NCBI GenBank assembly: GCA_026710945.1
Contig: JAPOQA010000031.1
Location: 1-50,610, forward strand
Origin: Chloroflexota bacterium
GTDB lineage: Bacteria; Chloroflexota; UBA11872; VXOZ01
DNA: 50,610 bases
Reading direction: 5' to 3'
Position numbers and translations under genes: made by a program. The notes beneath the pieces are model-generated. The model made no database searches. It was not told the DNA's origin and worked only from the letters and a program-made list of their open reading frames with translations. Of the stretch, positions 40,841-48,713 are shown one piece after another (the stretch's first letter is position 1; the number at the start of each line of letters is the position of its first letter).

Positions 40841-41890
40841 TTACGTTGGCGTAATCAGTCTTGTTTCTCTATCGTCAAACGGAAAGTCTATACGGGCGCA
40901 GCCCCGGCGGAAAGACTCCCGCATGGCGAGGGCAATCTCCAGGGCGGCGTAGCCGTCCTCGCCGTTGCAATCCGGCTCCTTGTCGGTTTCCACGCACGCG
41001 ACCATATCGGCAACCGCTCCGGCAGTAGGGCTTGGCAGCCGCTGCGGTCGCGGAAAGGCTTCACGCACCGGCCGGTCGGCTCTGCCGCCGCCCGCGCGCC
41101 GCCAGAGCTCAAACTCCCGGCCACCGTCGAGGGCCCGAATGCGTCCGTGCTCACCTATTATGTCCCACTCCTGCACCGCCGCGCCGGTGCCCATCATGCG
41201 CAGGTAGCCGCGTACGCCATTTTGAAATGCAACATAAGCGTTGCCGCCGTACCGGTCCCAATCGTCGCTCAGGGCGGCTGGATCACCGATTTCGCCCACC
41301 AGCCAGTCTACCGGCGCGTCGCTGGCAAAGTAGCGCAATAAGTCAACCCAATGGCTGCCGTCATGAGAAAGGGTGGAACCGCAGTAGCCGGTTACTTGGA
41401 GCACCGTGCCAATTTCGCCGTCGTCAATGAGTTGCTTGGCTTGGCGGTAGAAAGGATGCCAACGGCGCAGACAGCCCACGCCCAGTTTGGCGCCGTGGCG
41501 GCGGCAGGCTGTGAGCATTGCCTCGGCCTCGCCCAGCGACCACGCCAGCGGCTTTTCGGCAAAGATCACCTTTACCCCTGCCTCGGCACACGCCGCCACC
41601 ACTTCCGGCCGCTCCTCGGCGCGGGTGCAGACGCTGACAATATCCAGGGATTCCCGCTCCAAGAGCTCTTCGTGGCTTTCATAGACGCGCTCCACGCCCC
41701 AGCGGCGGCGATAGATGTCCCGCTTTTCTCGCACCGGATCGGCGGCGGCAACCACCTCCACCCGTGGCTCCTCCATATACGCGGCCGTATGAGAAAACGG
41801 GAGAATAACGCTGCTGTTGCCCTGTACTTCATCGTCAATGGTGCTGCCGATCCGGCCACAGCCAATGACGCCTACCCGGTACGTCGCCAC
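40841..41890 (-). CDS. Gfo/Idh/MocA-family oxidoreductase
   Basis: A dehydrogenase of 349 residues with the canonical nucleotide motif VGVIGCGRIGST at the N-terminus and the catalytic EKPLAWS motif. The active-site His region is in YCGSTLSHDGSHWVDLLRYF. The frame extends to 41926, but the GTG at 41890 has AGGAG nine to ten bases upstream and gives a normal N-terminus (MATYRVGVIG). The substrate is probably a sugar or inositol derivative. It is part of the minus-strand cluster bounded by the two solute-binding lipoproteins. Confidence 0.93.
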   Translation of the reverse strand: MATYRVGVIGCGRIGSTIDDEVQGNSSVILPFSHTAAYMEEPRVEVVAAADPVREKRDIYRRRWGVERVYESHEELLERESLDIVSVCTRAEERPEVVAACAEAGVKVIFAEKPLAWSLGEAEAMLTACRRHGAKLGVGCLRRWHPFYRQAKQLIDDGEIGTVLQVTGYCGSTLSHDGSHWVDLLRYFASDAPVDWLVGEIGDPAALSDDWDRYGGNAYVAFQNGVRGYLRMMGTGAAVQEWDIIGEHGRIRALDGGREFELWRRAGGGRADRPVREAFPRPQRLPSPTAGAVADMVACVETDKEPDCNGEDGYAALEIALAMRESFRRGCARIDFPFDDRETRLITPT

Positions 41891-41998
41891 AATTCTCGTT
41901 CTCCTATTTCTTGCGCTGCGCGGCAATAGCGCTTAGCTATTTTCATGGGCAGCGTACAGTGTTTGGACTCCAATTCATACAGTTTATTGGCAAAACAA

Positions 41999-42030
41999 GA
42001 AGCCAGCTAGTTCATCCTAGCTGGCTTCTC
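41999..42030 (-). terminator. Intrinsic terminator after the solute-binding protein gene
   Basis: GAAGCCAGCTAG and CTAGCTGGCTTC form a long perfect stem around a six-base loop. On the minus strand the stem is followed by TTGTTTTGCC. It lies about 120 bases past the stop of the gene at 42154, and ends its transcript before the Gfo/Idh gene. Edges may be off by one base. Confidence 0.8.
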
Positions 42031-42153
42031 AAGAATCTTCCAAGAAACGGTTTGGCTACGTGCCTGTATGGGCGCTCACAGCCTTAGAGGGACGCGAATC
42101 ATCTCTGTCCCGCGCTGAAGTCAAGCCGGTTCGCGCCGCTGAACTGGCCTGCC

Positions 42154-43527
42154 TTAGCCGCCCATGCGCGCGATGTCAGCCTCAAGCTGCACCTGTGCGA
42201 TGTCCTGAATGATCTTCATGCCTTCCTCGGCAGTCAACTCGCCGCGCCACACCGGGTGGAAACCATCGCTGAAGAGCTGAGCCTGGAAGCCACCGTAGCC
42301 CGAAGGCAGACCGGGATAGCGGCCGCCGTATTCCAATTCCGCCGCAAACGTGGCGTAGTCCGGATCATCGGCAATGAGGCCCTGGTAACCTTCGTGGTTC
42401 AGAACGGACCTACTCACCGGCAGATTCGTGCCGCCGGAAGCCCTGATGACGAAGACTTGGGCGTCAGCCGAAACGGCGTACTGGGCAAACCGCAGCGACG
42501 CATCCAGTATGTCGGCGTTTTCCTGTACGAACACCGCGACGTTCTGGCCGCCGTTGGGCGCATGACGCTTCGTTTGAATCGGCGTATGGATCACCTTGAA
42601 ATTATCGCCGCGCTGGCGGAGCGTCGGCAGGCGGTACGGGCCCTGGGACTCGAATACCGTCTTGCCGTCGTGGAACAACTCGCCGCCCCACTCGTCCTTA
42701 TACGGCGCGAGTTGGTAGGCGTTCATCCAGTCGCTAATCATCTGGGTGGCCCAGATCGCCTCTTCGGAATCGAAGTTCCAGCGTGTCTGTTCCTCGTTCA
42801 GCCACGTGAAACCGGCGCTGCCGGCAACTTGGTCCCAGCGGCTGAGACTGCGCGGGTGGTAGTCCCAACCCCACACGTCGGGCGGATTCGCGGCTTTTTG
42901 GGCCGCCTCCAACATGTCATCCCAGGTCCAGCCCTCTTCCGGATCGCTGACACCGGCCGTTGAGAGGATGTCCGGATTCCAGATCATGATGCTGTTGTTG
43001 GTATTTATCGGCAGACCGGTCAGCTTGCCTTGCCAGGTGGTACTAAGGGTCATGCCCTCAAAGTAGTCAGCGCGCTGATCGGTCCAGCCGGGGAAGCGCT
43101 TCAGCTCTTCCTCGTGGTCCACCGTCACGCCGGCGGCAAAGAAGTTGGTGCTGTCCGGCCAGGCATGCCAGTGCAGTCCAGGGGGTACGCCGCCCGCTGA
43201 CGCGGTCTTCGCTTCGTCCGCACCCTTGCCGGGCACGATCTCTACGAGGATATTGTCCTCGTTCTCGGCGTTATACTTGACGACCATGTCGGACAGGCCC
43301 TGCACCTGCGGGTGCAGCCCTGCGGCGCCAAAGCCAATGTACGACCAAAACGAAATAATGGTGCGCCCATCGGCCATGCTCATCGACTCTTCAGCCGCGG
43401 GGGCCTCGGCTTCCTCTGCCGGCGCGTCTGCCGGCGCCACGCCCTGGCCGCACGCCGCCAAGAAGGCGGAACCAAGTCCGGCTACCGCACTGCCGTATAG
43501 AAACTTTCGACGACTAATACGCTGCAT
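42154..43527 (-). CDS. Extracellular solute-binding protein family 1, Tat lipoprotein
   Basis: A binding lipoprotein of 457 residues. The N-terminus reads ISRRKFLYGSAVAGLGSAFL with a twin-arginine motif and lipobox FLAACG, followed by an Ala/Glu-rich linker. Body features such as VPPGLHWHAWPDS and LTGLPINTNNSIMIWN fit family 1 sugar-type binding proteins. The frame runs to 43572, but AAGGAGG eight bases upstream of the ATG at 43527 sets the start; another ATG two codons earlier overlaps the site. A strong hairpin with a T-run lies about 30 bases upstream, so expression may be attenuated. No permease genes accompany it. Confidence 0.93.
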   Translation of the reverse strand: MQRISRRKFLYGSAVAGLGSAFLAACGQGVAPADAPAEEAEAPAAEESMSMADGRTIISFWSYIGFGAAGLHPQVQGLSDMVVKYNAENEDNILVEIVPGKGADEAKTASAGGVPPGLHWHAWPDSTNFFAAGVTVDHEEELKRFPGWTDQRADYFEGMTLSTTWQGKLTGLPINTNNSIMIWNPDILSTAGVSDPEEGWTWDDMLEAAQKAANPPDVWGWDYHPRSLSRWDQVAGSAGFTWLNEEQTRWNFDSEEAIWATQMISDWMNAYQLAPYKDEWGGELFHDGKTVFESQGPYRLPTLRQRGDNFKVIHTPIQTKRHAPNGGQNVAVFVQENADILDASLRFAQYAVSADAQVFVIRASGGTNLPVSRSVLNHEGYQGLIADDPDYATFAAELEYGGRYPGLPSGYGGFQAQLFSDGFHPVWRGELTAEEGMKIIQDIAQVQLEADIARMGG

Positions 43528-43555
43528 GTGCATCTCCTCCTTCGCACGATACATT

Positions 43556-43612
43556 AAAAAAACCTGGAGCATTTACCGCTCGTGGCACTTCGATACTGCC
43601 ACGCTGCTCCAG
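43556..43612 (-). terminator. Terminator/attenuator in the leader of the solute-binding protein gene
   Basis: On the minus strand CTGGAGCA, then TGGCA, a nine-base loop, TGCCA and TGCTCCAG form a two-part stem followed by TTTTTTT. It may end the rpsU transcript. However, the promoter at 43619-43648 lies upstream of the hairpin and the ATG only 29 bases past the T-run, so transcripts of the solute-binding gene must read through it. Confidence 0.7.
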
Positions 43613-43618
43613 ATTCCT

Positions 43619-43648
43619 AACTTAATTGAGATGTTGCAACTTTGTCAA
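43619..43648 (-). promoter_or_regulatory. Candidate promoter upstream of the attenuator
   Basis: A perfect TTGACA (minus strand, 43648-43643) is followed by TAAGTT (43624-43619) after 18 bases. The expected transcription start is about 43612, right at the hairpin. The -10 box is weak, so the call is tentative. Confidence 0.4.
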
Positions 43649-43783
43649 GATTACCTTGCGCTACACCGCGCATCGCAGCTACTCCAAGCTGCAATCGGTC
43701 TCCGTGCCACCTCAGGCGCACGGCAATACCGGAATTGCGCCTAGACGCCGGCACGCGCAATGCTCAGCCAAAACCTCTTGACA

Positions 43784-44002
43784 CTAAACGCCCATCGTTC
43801 TGCGAACTTTCGCCTCGCGTCGACGCTGACGACGAATTGCCCGCTGTAATGCCAGACGCTCCTTCTCTGCCTTGGAGCGATAGAACCGTCGCAAACGGAC
43901 TTCTCGCATTACGCCGGACCGGTTTACTGATGAGCGAAACCGCTGCAAGAGACTTTCAAAGCTCTCGCCGTCGCGCACGGTCACAGAAGACAAATCAATC
44001 AC
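43784..44002 (-). CDS. rpsU: 30S ribosomal protein S21
   Basis: A small basic ribosomal protein of 72 residues. The family signature is plain: VTVRDGESFESLLQRFRSSV, then GVMREVRLRRFY, and a final arginine-rich helix RRQRRREAKVRR. S21 binds the 30S platform near the anti-Shine-Dalgarno region. The frame starts with GTG at 44002, but AGAGGAG lies only a base or two before it. A TTG three codons later (giving MSSVTVRD) has better spacing and may be the true start. It stands alone, as often seen outside Proteobacteria. Confidence 0.93.
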   Translation of the reverse strand: MIDLSSVTVRDGESFESLLQRFRSSVNRSGVMREVRLRRFYRSKAEKERLALQRAIRRQRRREAKVRRTMGV

Positions 44003-44113
44003 ACTCCTCTTGAGTTCTTGTTGTCCCGCGCACAGGATTATGCCTATGCGCCCACGAAAACAAACCTAGGCCACTCACCATACCATACTTCGCGCTTTAC
44101 AACAATCCAGGAA

Positions 44114-45088
44114 TCACACCGGCTCGCCAACGGCGCTCTCTTGCTTCAGATCGCTATCCACCATCATCTGTATGAGCCCCCGAAAGTCGACAGTCGGCTC
44201 CCATCCCAGTTTCTCACGCGCTTTCGAGTTGTCTGCGATCAAAAGATTGACTTCCGCCGGGCGCAAGAATCGCGGGTCCGTGCCCACATAATCCTGCCAG
44301 TCCAAGCCAACGTGATCGAATGCAACTGCACACATCTCCTGGATCGTGTGCGTTTCGCCGGTGCCGATCACATAGTCGTCTGGCTCGTCCTGTTGCAACA
44401 TCATGTGCATCGCCTGCACGTAGTCACCGGCGTATCCCCAGTCGCGCTTCGGCGACAGATCGCCCATTAAGAGTTTGTCCTGCCTGCCAAGCTTGATACG
44501 CGCCGCCGCATTCGTGGTCTTGCGCGTTACAAATTCCAGACCGCGCCGCGGCGATTCGTGGTTGAACAAGATTCCCGAGCAGGCATACATGTCGTAGCTT
44601 TCGCGGTAATTCACTGTCGTGTAGTGCCCGTACGTCTTGGCCACACCGTAGGGACTGCGTGGGTAGAATGGTGTCGCCTCGCTTTGCGGCATTTCACGCA
44701 CCATACCAAACATCTCGCTGCTCGACGCCTGGTAGAAGCGAATGTCGCGATTCACAATGCGAACGGCTTCCAGCAGCCGCGTGACTCCCAGGCCGGTGAT
44801 CTCACTCGTGAGCACCGGCTGGCGCCACGACAAGGGCACAAAGCTGATCGCGCCTAAGTTGTAGACTTCATCCGGCTGCGTGACTTCCACCGCAGCAATG
44901 AGCGAACTCTGGTCCAAAAGGTCACCTTCAATGAGTTCCAGATTGGGAATAAGCCGCTGTACAGCTTCAGCTTTGGGGTTGTTCTGTCCTCTTATCAGAC
45001 CGCATACCTTATATCCCAAGCCAATGAGATGCTCGGCAAGATACGTCCCATCCTGGCCGGTAATTCCAGTGATCAACGCTGTTTTCAC
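44114..45088 (-). CDS. gmd: GDP-mannose 4,6-dehydratase
   Basis: An extended SDR of 324 residues that converts GDP-D-mannose to GDP-4-keto-6-deoxy-D-mannose, the first step to GDP-fucose, GDP-rhamnose and similar sugars for surface glycans. The NAD(P) motif is [14 protein letters not shown], and the catalytic set is SSSEMFG with YGVAK (Tyr and Lys). [20 protein letters not shown] is diagnostic for Gmd. Length is normal for short Gmd forms. The start is GTG with GAGGT upstream. The next enzyme of the pathway (for example GDP-fucose synthase or Rmd) is not in the window. Confidence 0.95.
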   Translation of the reverse strand: MKTALITGITGQDGTYLAEHLIGLGYKVCGLIRGQNNPKAEAVQRLIPNLELIEGDLLDQSSLIAAVEVTQPDEVYNLGAISFVPLSWRQPVLTSEITGLGVTRLLEAVRIVNRDIRFYQASSSEMFGMVREMPQSEATPFYPRSPYGVAKTYGHYTTVNYRESYDMYACSGILFNHESPRRGLEFVTRKTTNAAARIKLGRQDKLLMGDLSPKRDWGYAGDYVQAMHMMLQQDEPDDYVIGTGETHTIQEMCAVAFDHVGLDWQDYVGTDPRFLRPAEVNLLIADNSKAREKLGWEPTVDFRGLIQMMVDSDLKQESAVGEPV

Positions 45089-45555
45089 GGCTGTTACCTC
45101 GTCTCAGAATGGCGATAGCGCCTCGAATAGTTCGCACATGCTACCTGCCGCCCACTAGAGAATCTGCCGCCTGGCGCAAACCTCAACTCGCATCGGCCGA
45201 GCTTCAGACTCGACCTCTGCACCATGCAGCACCGCTTGAGAAAGTTTGGAAATGGCAGGCATAGCGCGCCGTTAGTGCAGCGGCACAGAGCCCCAGAGGC
45301 AGAATCACATGCGCACTATGGACAGGCAGTGTGGGCGAGAAACCTCAAAGAGGCTATCTATGCATGGGAGCGATCAGGTCGCACCTTCTAATGCTATCAT
45401 AGGTGCAATGACGCTCGCACTGGGGTGCAATTACGCTCGCACTTGACGCTCTGCTCGATGGCTCGGGTACGCAAGCTCGGCGAATTCCACGGTCCTGCTC
45501 AAGGACGCTCGTGATTGTCTGTGCCTGCCGCTGCGTGAGCCTCGGAGAATAGCTT
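45089..45555. other. Intergenic stretch with one operator-like direct repeat
   Basis: No gene is supported; short minus-strand frames extend into the next gene in antisense and lack ribosome-binding sites. The notable feature is the pair of direct repeats at 45402-45443. Confidence 0.5.
45402..45443. promoter_or_regulatory. 20-base direct repeat, operator-like
   Basis: GGTGCAATGACGCTCGCACT (45402-45421) is repeated as GGTGCAATTACGCTCGCACT (45424-45443), with one mismatch. The centres are 22 bases apart, about two turns of the helix. It lies about 110 bases before the small gene at 45556 and could be a binding site for a tandemly bound regulator. Confidence 0.45.
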
Positions 45556-45810
45556 ATGGCTGAAGAACGGCAACCGTTTTCGTATACGGTGGAGACCGCA
45601 CGCGGCGTGCGCACGCTCGCGTTTCCCGCTGAGATCGTGGCGCAGGGCCGCGGCGTGCCGCGCACCGTCAGGTGCTACGCCGTGACGGATGAAGTCCGCA
45701 TGGTACGGATTGAAGCGCGACGCGCGGATGGCCTGCGCTTCAACGTGCTCGATGAGTACAATCAACCGCTCAACGATGCCCCGGTACAATGGGAAATCAT
45801 CTGGCGGTGA
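45556..45810 (+). CDS. Small hypothetical protein
   Basis: An 84-residue protein starting at an ATG with a GGAG site. The sequence (ERQPFSYTVETARGVRTLAF onward) looks beta-rich with alternating hydrophobic residues and no membrane segment. It has no motif I recognise. It precedes the chorismate mutase-like gene by 109 bases on the same strand. The frame on the opposite strand is less plausible in composition. Confidence 0.55.
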   Translation: MAEERQPFSYTVETARGVRTLAFPAEIVAQGRGVPRTVRCYAVTDEVRMVRIEARRADGLRFNVLDEYNQPLNDAPVQWEIIWR

Positions 45811-45919
45811 GCGGCCGCGCACCGCACAAAACGTACGGGACTCCTTTAGCTCAATGCGGACTGGAGCTTGGACTCGCTCACTGGGGAACTAGGGTGCGTA
45901 TGAAAGGACTTATGAAGTC

Positions 45920-46231
45920 GTGAGAAGGCCGGACGAATGCCGCGACATGCAAGACGTACGCGCTGAGATAGACCGCATAGACAAAGAGGTCATTCGACTG
46001 CTAGGCCAGCGGTTCGCGTACGTGCAGGCTGCGTCCCAATTCAAGACGAGTGCGACCTCCGTACGTGCGCCGGAACGCTTCACGGCTATGCTGGAGCAAC
46101 GCAGAGCTTGGGCGCAGGCAGCCGGGCTGGACGGCGGCGTTATCGAAAACATGTACCGCGAACTGGTGAACTACTTCATCGAGGAAGAGATGAAGAAGTG
46201 GCAGTCTGAAACGCAGGATAATCCTTCCTGA
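45920..46231 (+). CDS. Chorismate mutase type II / isochorismate-pyruvate lyase-like
   Basis: A 103-residue helical protein of the AroQ/PchB family. The opening RRPDECRDMQDVRAEIDRIDKEV with RLLGQRFAYVQAASQFK is very like PchB, which cleaves isochorismate to salicylate and pyruvate. The charged residues Arg and Lys in these helices are those that bind the substrate in AroQ enzymes. The later VIENMYRELVNYFIEEEM closes the fold. The start is GTG at 45920, giving the expected N-terminus. No siderophore or aromatic biosynthesis genes are adjacent, so whether it acts as mutase or lyase is open. Confidence 0.88.
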   Translation: MRRPDECRDMQDVRAEIDRIDKEVIRLLGQRFAYVQAASQFKTSATSVRAPERFTAMLEQRRAWAQAAGLDGGVIENMYRELVNYFIEEEMKKWQSETQDNPS

Positions 46232-46702
46232 CCTGGTATTGCCACGGCGTCCGGATAGTCCCAGGGATGGAGAGTTGCCACAGCAGCACCAGCGGCTTTA
46301 GCAAATAACTGCCATGTCAGGATGTTCCGATTGACGTTATCCTGCTTAAGGCACTACTCCAGATTGTCGGCCAAACTAAACTCACGTTCGGCCTTAGTTT
46401 CGGGCAACTGAATAAATCGCAGCAATTAGTAGTTTTAGGCTGGGGTTGGCAAGAGGCAAGACATGTGATCGTCTCTAGGTCTGAGCCAACTTCCAACTGT
46501 CATTCTGAGGAGCGCAGCGACGAAGAATCTAGAATCGGGAGCTTTTTTAGATTCCTCGCTGCGCTCGGAATGACATGAACGCTGCCTGCAAAGACTACAA
46601 GCCTATATCTACTAGTTCCCTAAATCGCGTCTTTGCGGTCTCCTCTCACCTGAGGAACAAGCGCTGATAGAATCTGCTCAGTAACGCGCAAGGCCCCATT
46701 TC
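46232..46702. other. Intergenic stretch with a palindromic repeat
   Basis: The main element is the palindrome at 46499-46574 (annotated separately). The remainder shows no gene. Confidence 0.5.
46499..46574. repeat. Long palindromic repeat, GTCATTC...GAATGAC
   Basis: GTCATTCTGAGGAGCGCAGC with CGAAGAATCT at the left and AGATTCCTCGCTGCGCTCGG with AATGAC at the right form a nearly complete inverted repeat of 76 bases. Partial copies are at 115-170 and 27872-27907. This is the fullest copy of the family in the window. Confidence 0.75.
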
Positions 46703-47215
46703 GTGTCCGCACAAAGTGTTAGCTCACTCCAACGTCGCATAGCGAAACTCCTGACAAGGCGAAATGATACACTTGCTTGCGTCGAGATTGAGAGTGGCGG
46801 TCTCGTCTCCCGCAGCCTAACCTCAGTGCCGGGCAGCTCCGCCTACTTTGCCGGCGCTCTCATCCTTGCGGCAGATGCCGCACTATGGCCCCAAGCGATC
46901 ACGGGCGACAGGAGCTGGCAGCATGAGCCGGCTGGCAGTCACGTTCGCCTTGACGGTGCGGCCGCGGCCGCCCAGCAGGCGTTCGGCGCGCATTGGGGAC
47001 TGGCAGTGGAGTACGTGCCTGCGATGAATGCGGACTCAGTCCATCTTGCGCTGCGCACGCCTAACGGCAGTTCAGTGCTCGAAGTTATGTCGCCTCGTGT
47101 TGAAACAGTGTCGACCGCAGAGAGCGCAGAACTTTCGCATGAGGAACGACTGGTACAATGCATCCTGAGGTGTTTCGCAAACCGTCTGCAGGAGATCTGT
47201 GAAAATCTGCCATGA
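46703..47215 (+). CDS. Degenerate CinA C-terminal-like protein
   Basis: A 170-residue protein whose first half aligns by eye with the CinA C-terminal domain: LLTRRNDTLACVEIESGGLVSR, then SVPGSSAYFAGALIL. The equivalent family motif ESCTGG is EIESGG here, so the conserved Ser is lost, and the later SGIAGP glycine loop is missing. It is thus probably not an active NMN amidohydrolase. A second altered CinA-like gene lies at 17522-18211. The start is GTG. The stop overlaps the next gene's ATG (ATGATG), so they are translationally coupled. Confidence 0.65.
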   Translation: MSAQSVSSLQRRIAKLLTRRNDTLACVEIESGGLVSRSLTSVPGSSAYFAGALILAADAALWPQAITGDRSWQHEPAGSHVRLDGAAAAAQQAFGAHWGLAVEYVPAMNADSVHLALRTPNGSSVLEVMSPRVETVSTAESAELSHEERLVQCILRCFANRLQEICENLP

Positions 47216-47481
47216 TGCGCGCCACCTATGAACGCAATGCGCTTCTTCTCCAGGTTGAGACCTACGACCTGGAGGGAGTCGACCACTACAAGCTGATGCT
47301 GGTCTGGCAAGAGGACCGGCACACGATCCACGAAGTGCACCTCGCGGCTCAAGAGGTCTACGCCGGCCCTCAAGCCGGCGACCGGGTTACACTCACGTAT
47401 CTCATGGACACGCCCCTACGCGTCAAACCCTATGCCGATCCTTCACCATCCGTGGTCCCCCCTTCCGACTCGAAGTCGTAA
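47212..47481 (+). CDS. Small hypothetical protein coupled to the CinA-like gene
   Basis: An 89-residue protein beginning at an ATG that overlaps the CinA-like stop by four bases. The sequence is beta-rich (LLLQVETYDLEGVDHYKLMLVW) with a Pro/Ser-rich tail (PYADPSPSVVPPSDSKS). There is no recognisable domain, signal or membrane segment. The overlap suggests the two work together. Confidence 0.65.
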   Translation: MMRATYERNALLLQVETYDLEGVDHYKLMLVWQEDRHTIHEVHLAAQEVYAGPQAGDRVTLTYLMDTPLRVKPYADPSPSVVPPSDSKS

Positions 47482-47582
47482 GTTTGCATGTTTTCAGACA
47501 TTGTGGACTGCCTTCATGGCTTCAAGAACAGCCTGGATTGCAGACACAAGCAGAGCACGCTAATGCGCAAGAAGGAGCACCC

Positions 47583-48713
47583 ATGCCGACTATAGAAAGT
47601 ATCGAGGTATTCTCGTTTACGCTGCCGTTCAAGGGCCTATTCAAAACGTCACGGGGGACCGTCGGCAGCGCGGCAGCGGGACGCCCAATCATCGTGACAA
47701 AGCTGACCGCAAGTGACGGCACCATCGGCTGGGGCGAGGGATCGCCTTCTCACACCTGGTCGCCGGAGACGCGAGAGTCTGTGATAGGCGTTCTCAAGGA
47801 CCATTTCGTTCCGGCAGTGATCGGCTTACCGCTGGCGGACTTTGATGGTCTTCATAAAGCCATGGACGGCGCGATCGCGCCCCTCTGGGGTCTGAGTACG
47901 CCGATTGCACGCGCCGCTATCGATGTTGCGGCCCATGACGCGCTGGCGAGACACTATGGTGTGCCATTAATCGACCTCTTCGCGCACCGGCGAGCAGATC
48001 GCGTGCGCCTGAGCTGGACGGTGACCGGCAGCACTCCGGCGGAGGTGGAAGAAAGTCTCAGCGAGGCCGCAGAGCGCGGCTATCGGAGCTGCAACATAAA
48101 GGTCGGCGGCGCCATGGACTGGGACGTGCAGATGTGCGAACTCGTTAGGAACGCTTTTCCCGACGGCTTTCTCTGGGCCGACGCCAACGGCGGCTTTCCG
48201 CCCCATGAGGCACACCAGCGCATGCATGCCTTGGTTGACGCGGGCGTGGACTTGCTCGAACAACCGGTAGCGCCGGATAGGCCGGACGTATCCGCGCAGA
48301 TTGCCGCAGCATCGCCGATCCCCATTGCGTTAGACGAGTCCATTTCCGGCCCGGTGCCGCTGCTGACGATGATCAAGCAGAACGCGCTGACTGCCTATAC
48401 GTTCAAGGTGACACGGACCGGCGGTCTCTGGCCCAACCGCATCTGCGCGTCGCTCGCCGATGCCGCCGGGTTCATGCTGGTCTGCAGCGGCCTCACCGAG
48501 TGCAGCGTGGCATTCGCCGCCAGTGTGCACCTCGCCGCGGCGTGGGGCGTCGCGCACCCCTGCGCCCTCAACGGCCCGCAATTCTTAACTGACGATATTG
48601 CGGCCAAGGCGCTGCCCCGGGAGGGCGACGCGGCCCTCCTCACCGACGAACCGGGACTGGGCATCGAGGTGGACGAAGACAAAGTCCGGCATCTTGCCGC
48701 GCAGGAGGCATGA
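47583..48713 (+). CDS. Mandelate racemase/muconate-lactonizing enzyme family protein (enolase superfamily)
   Basis: A 376-residue enolase-superfamily enzyme, probably a sugar-acid dehydratase or racemase/epimerase. After the capping domain (PTIESIEVFSFTLPFKGLF) the barrel shows RSCNIKVGG with a catalytic-position Lys, metal ligands in LWADANGGF (Asp), DLLEQPV (Glu) and ALDESIS (Asp), and FKVTRTGGL. The frame extends to 47484, but the ATG at 47583 has AAGGAG six bases upstream and gives the usual start. The next gene overlaps its stop by four bases, so both are one transcription and translation unit for catabolism of a sugar acid or cyclitol. Confidence 0.92.
   Translation: MPTIESIEVFSFTLPFKGLFKTSRGTVGSAAAGRPIIVTKLTASDGTIGWGEGSPSHTWSPETRESVIGVLKDHFVPAVIGLPLADFDGLHKAMDGAIAPLWGLSTPIARAAIDVAAHDALARHYGVPLIDLFAHRRADRVRLSWTVTGSTPAEVEESLSEAAERGYRSCNIKVGGAMDWDVQMCELVRNAFPDGFLWADANGGFPPHEAHQRMHALVDAGVDLLEQPVAPDRPDVSAQIAAASPIPIALDESISGPVPLLTMIKQNALTAYTFKVTRTGGLWPNRICASLADAAGFMLVCSGLTECSVAFAASVHLAAAWGVAHPCALNGPQFLTDDIAAKALPREGDAALLTDEPGLGIEVDEDKVRHLAAQEA

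Noticed and set aside
45280-45340. Possible tRNA-like segment (GTTAGTGCAGCGGCACAGAG region)
   Set aside because: No consistent acceptor or T-arm can be drawn around it.
45499-45822. 107-codon minus-strand frame opposite the gene at 45556
   Set aside because: The composition is His/Arg-rich and there is no ribosome-binding site. The plus-strand frame has a site and a protein-like pattern.
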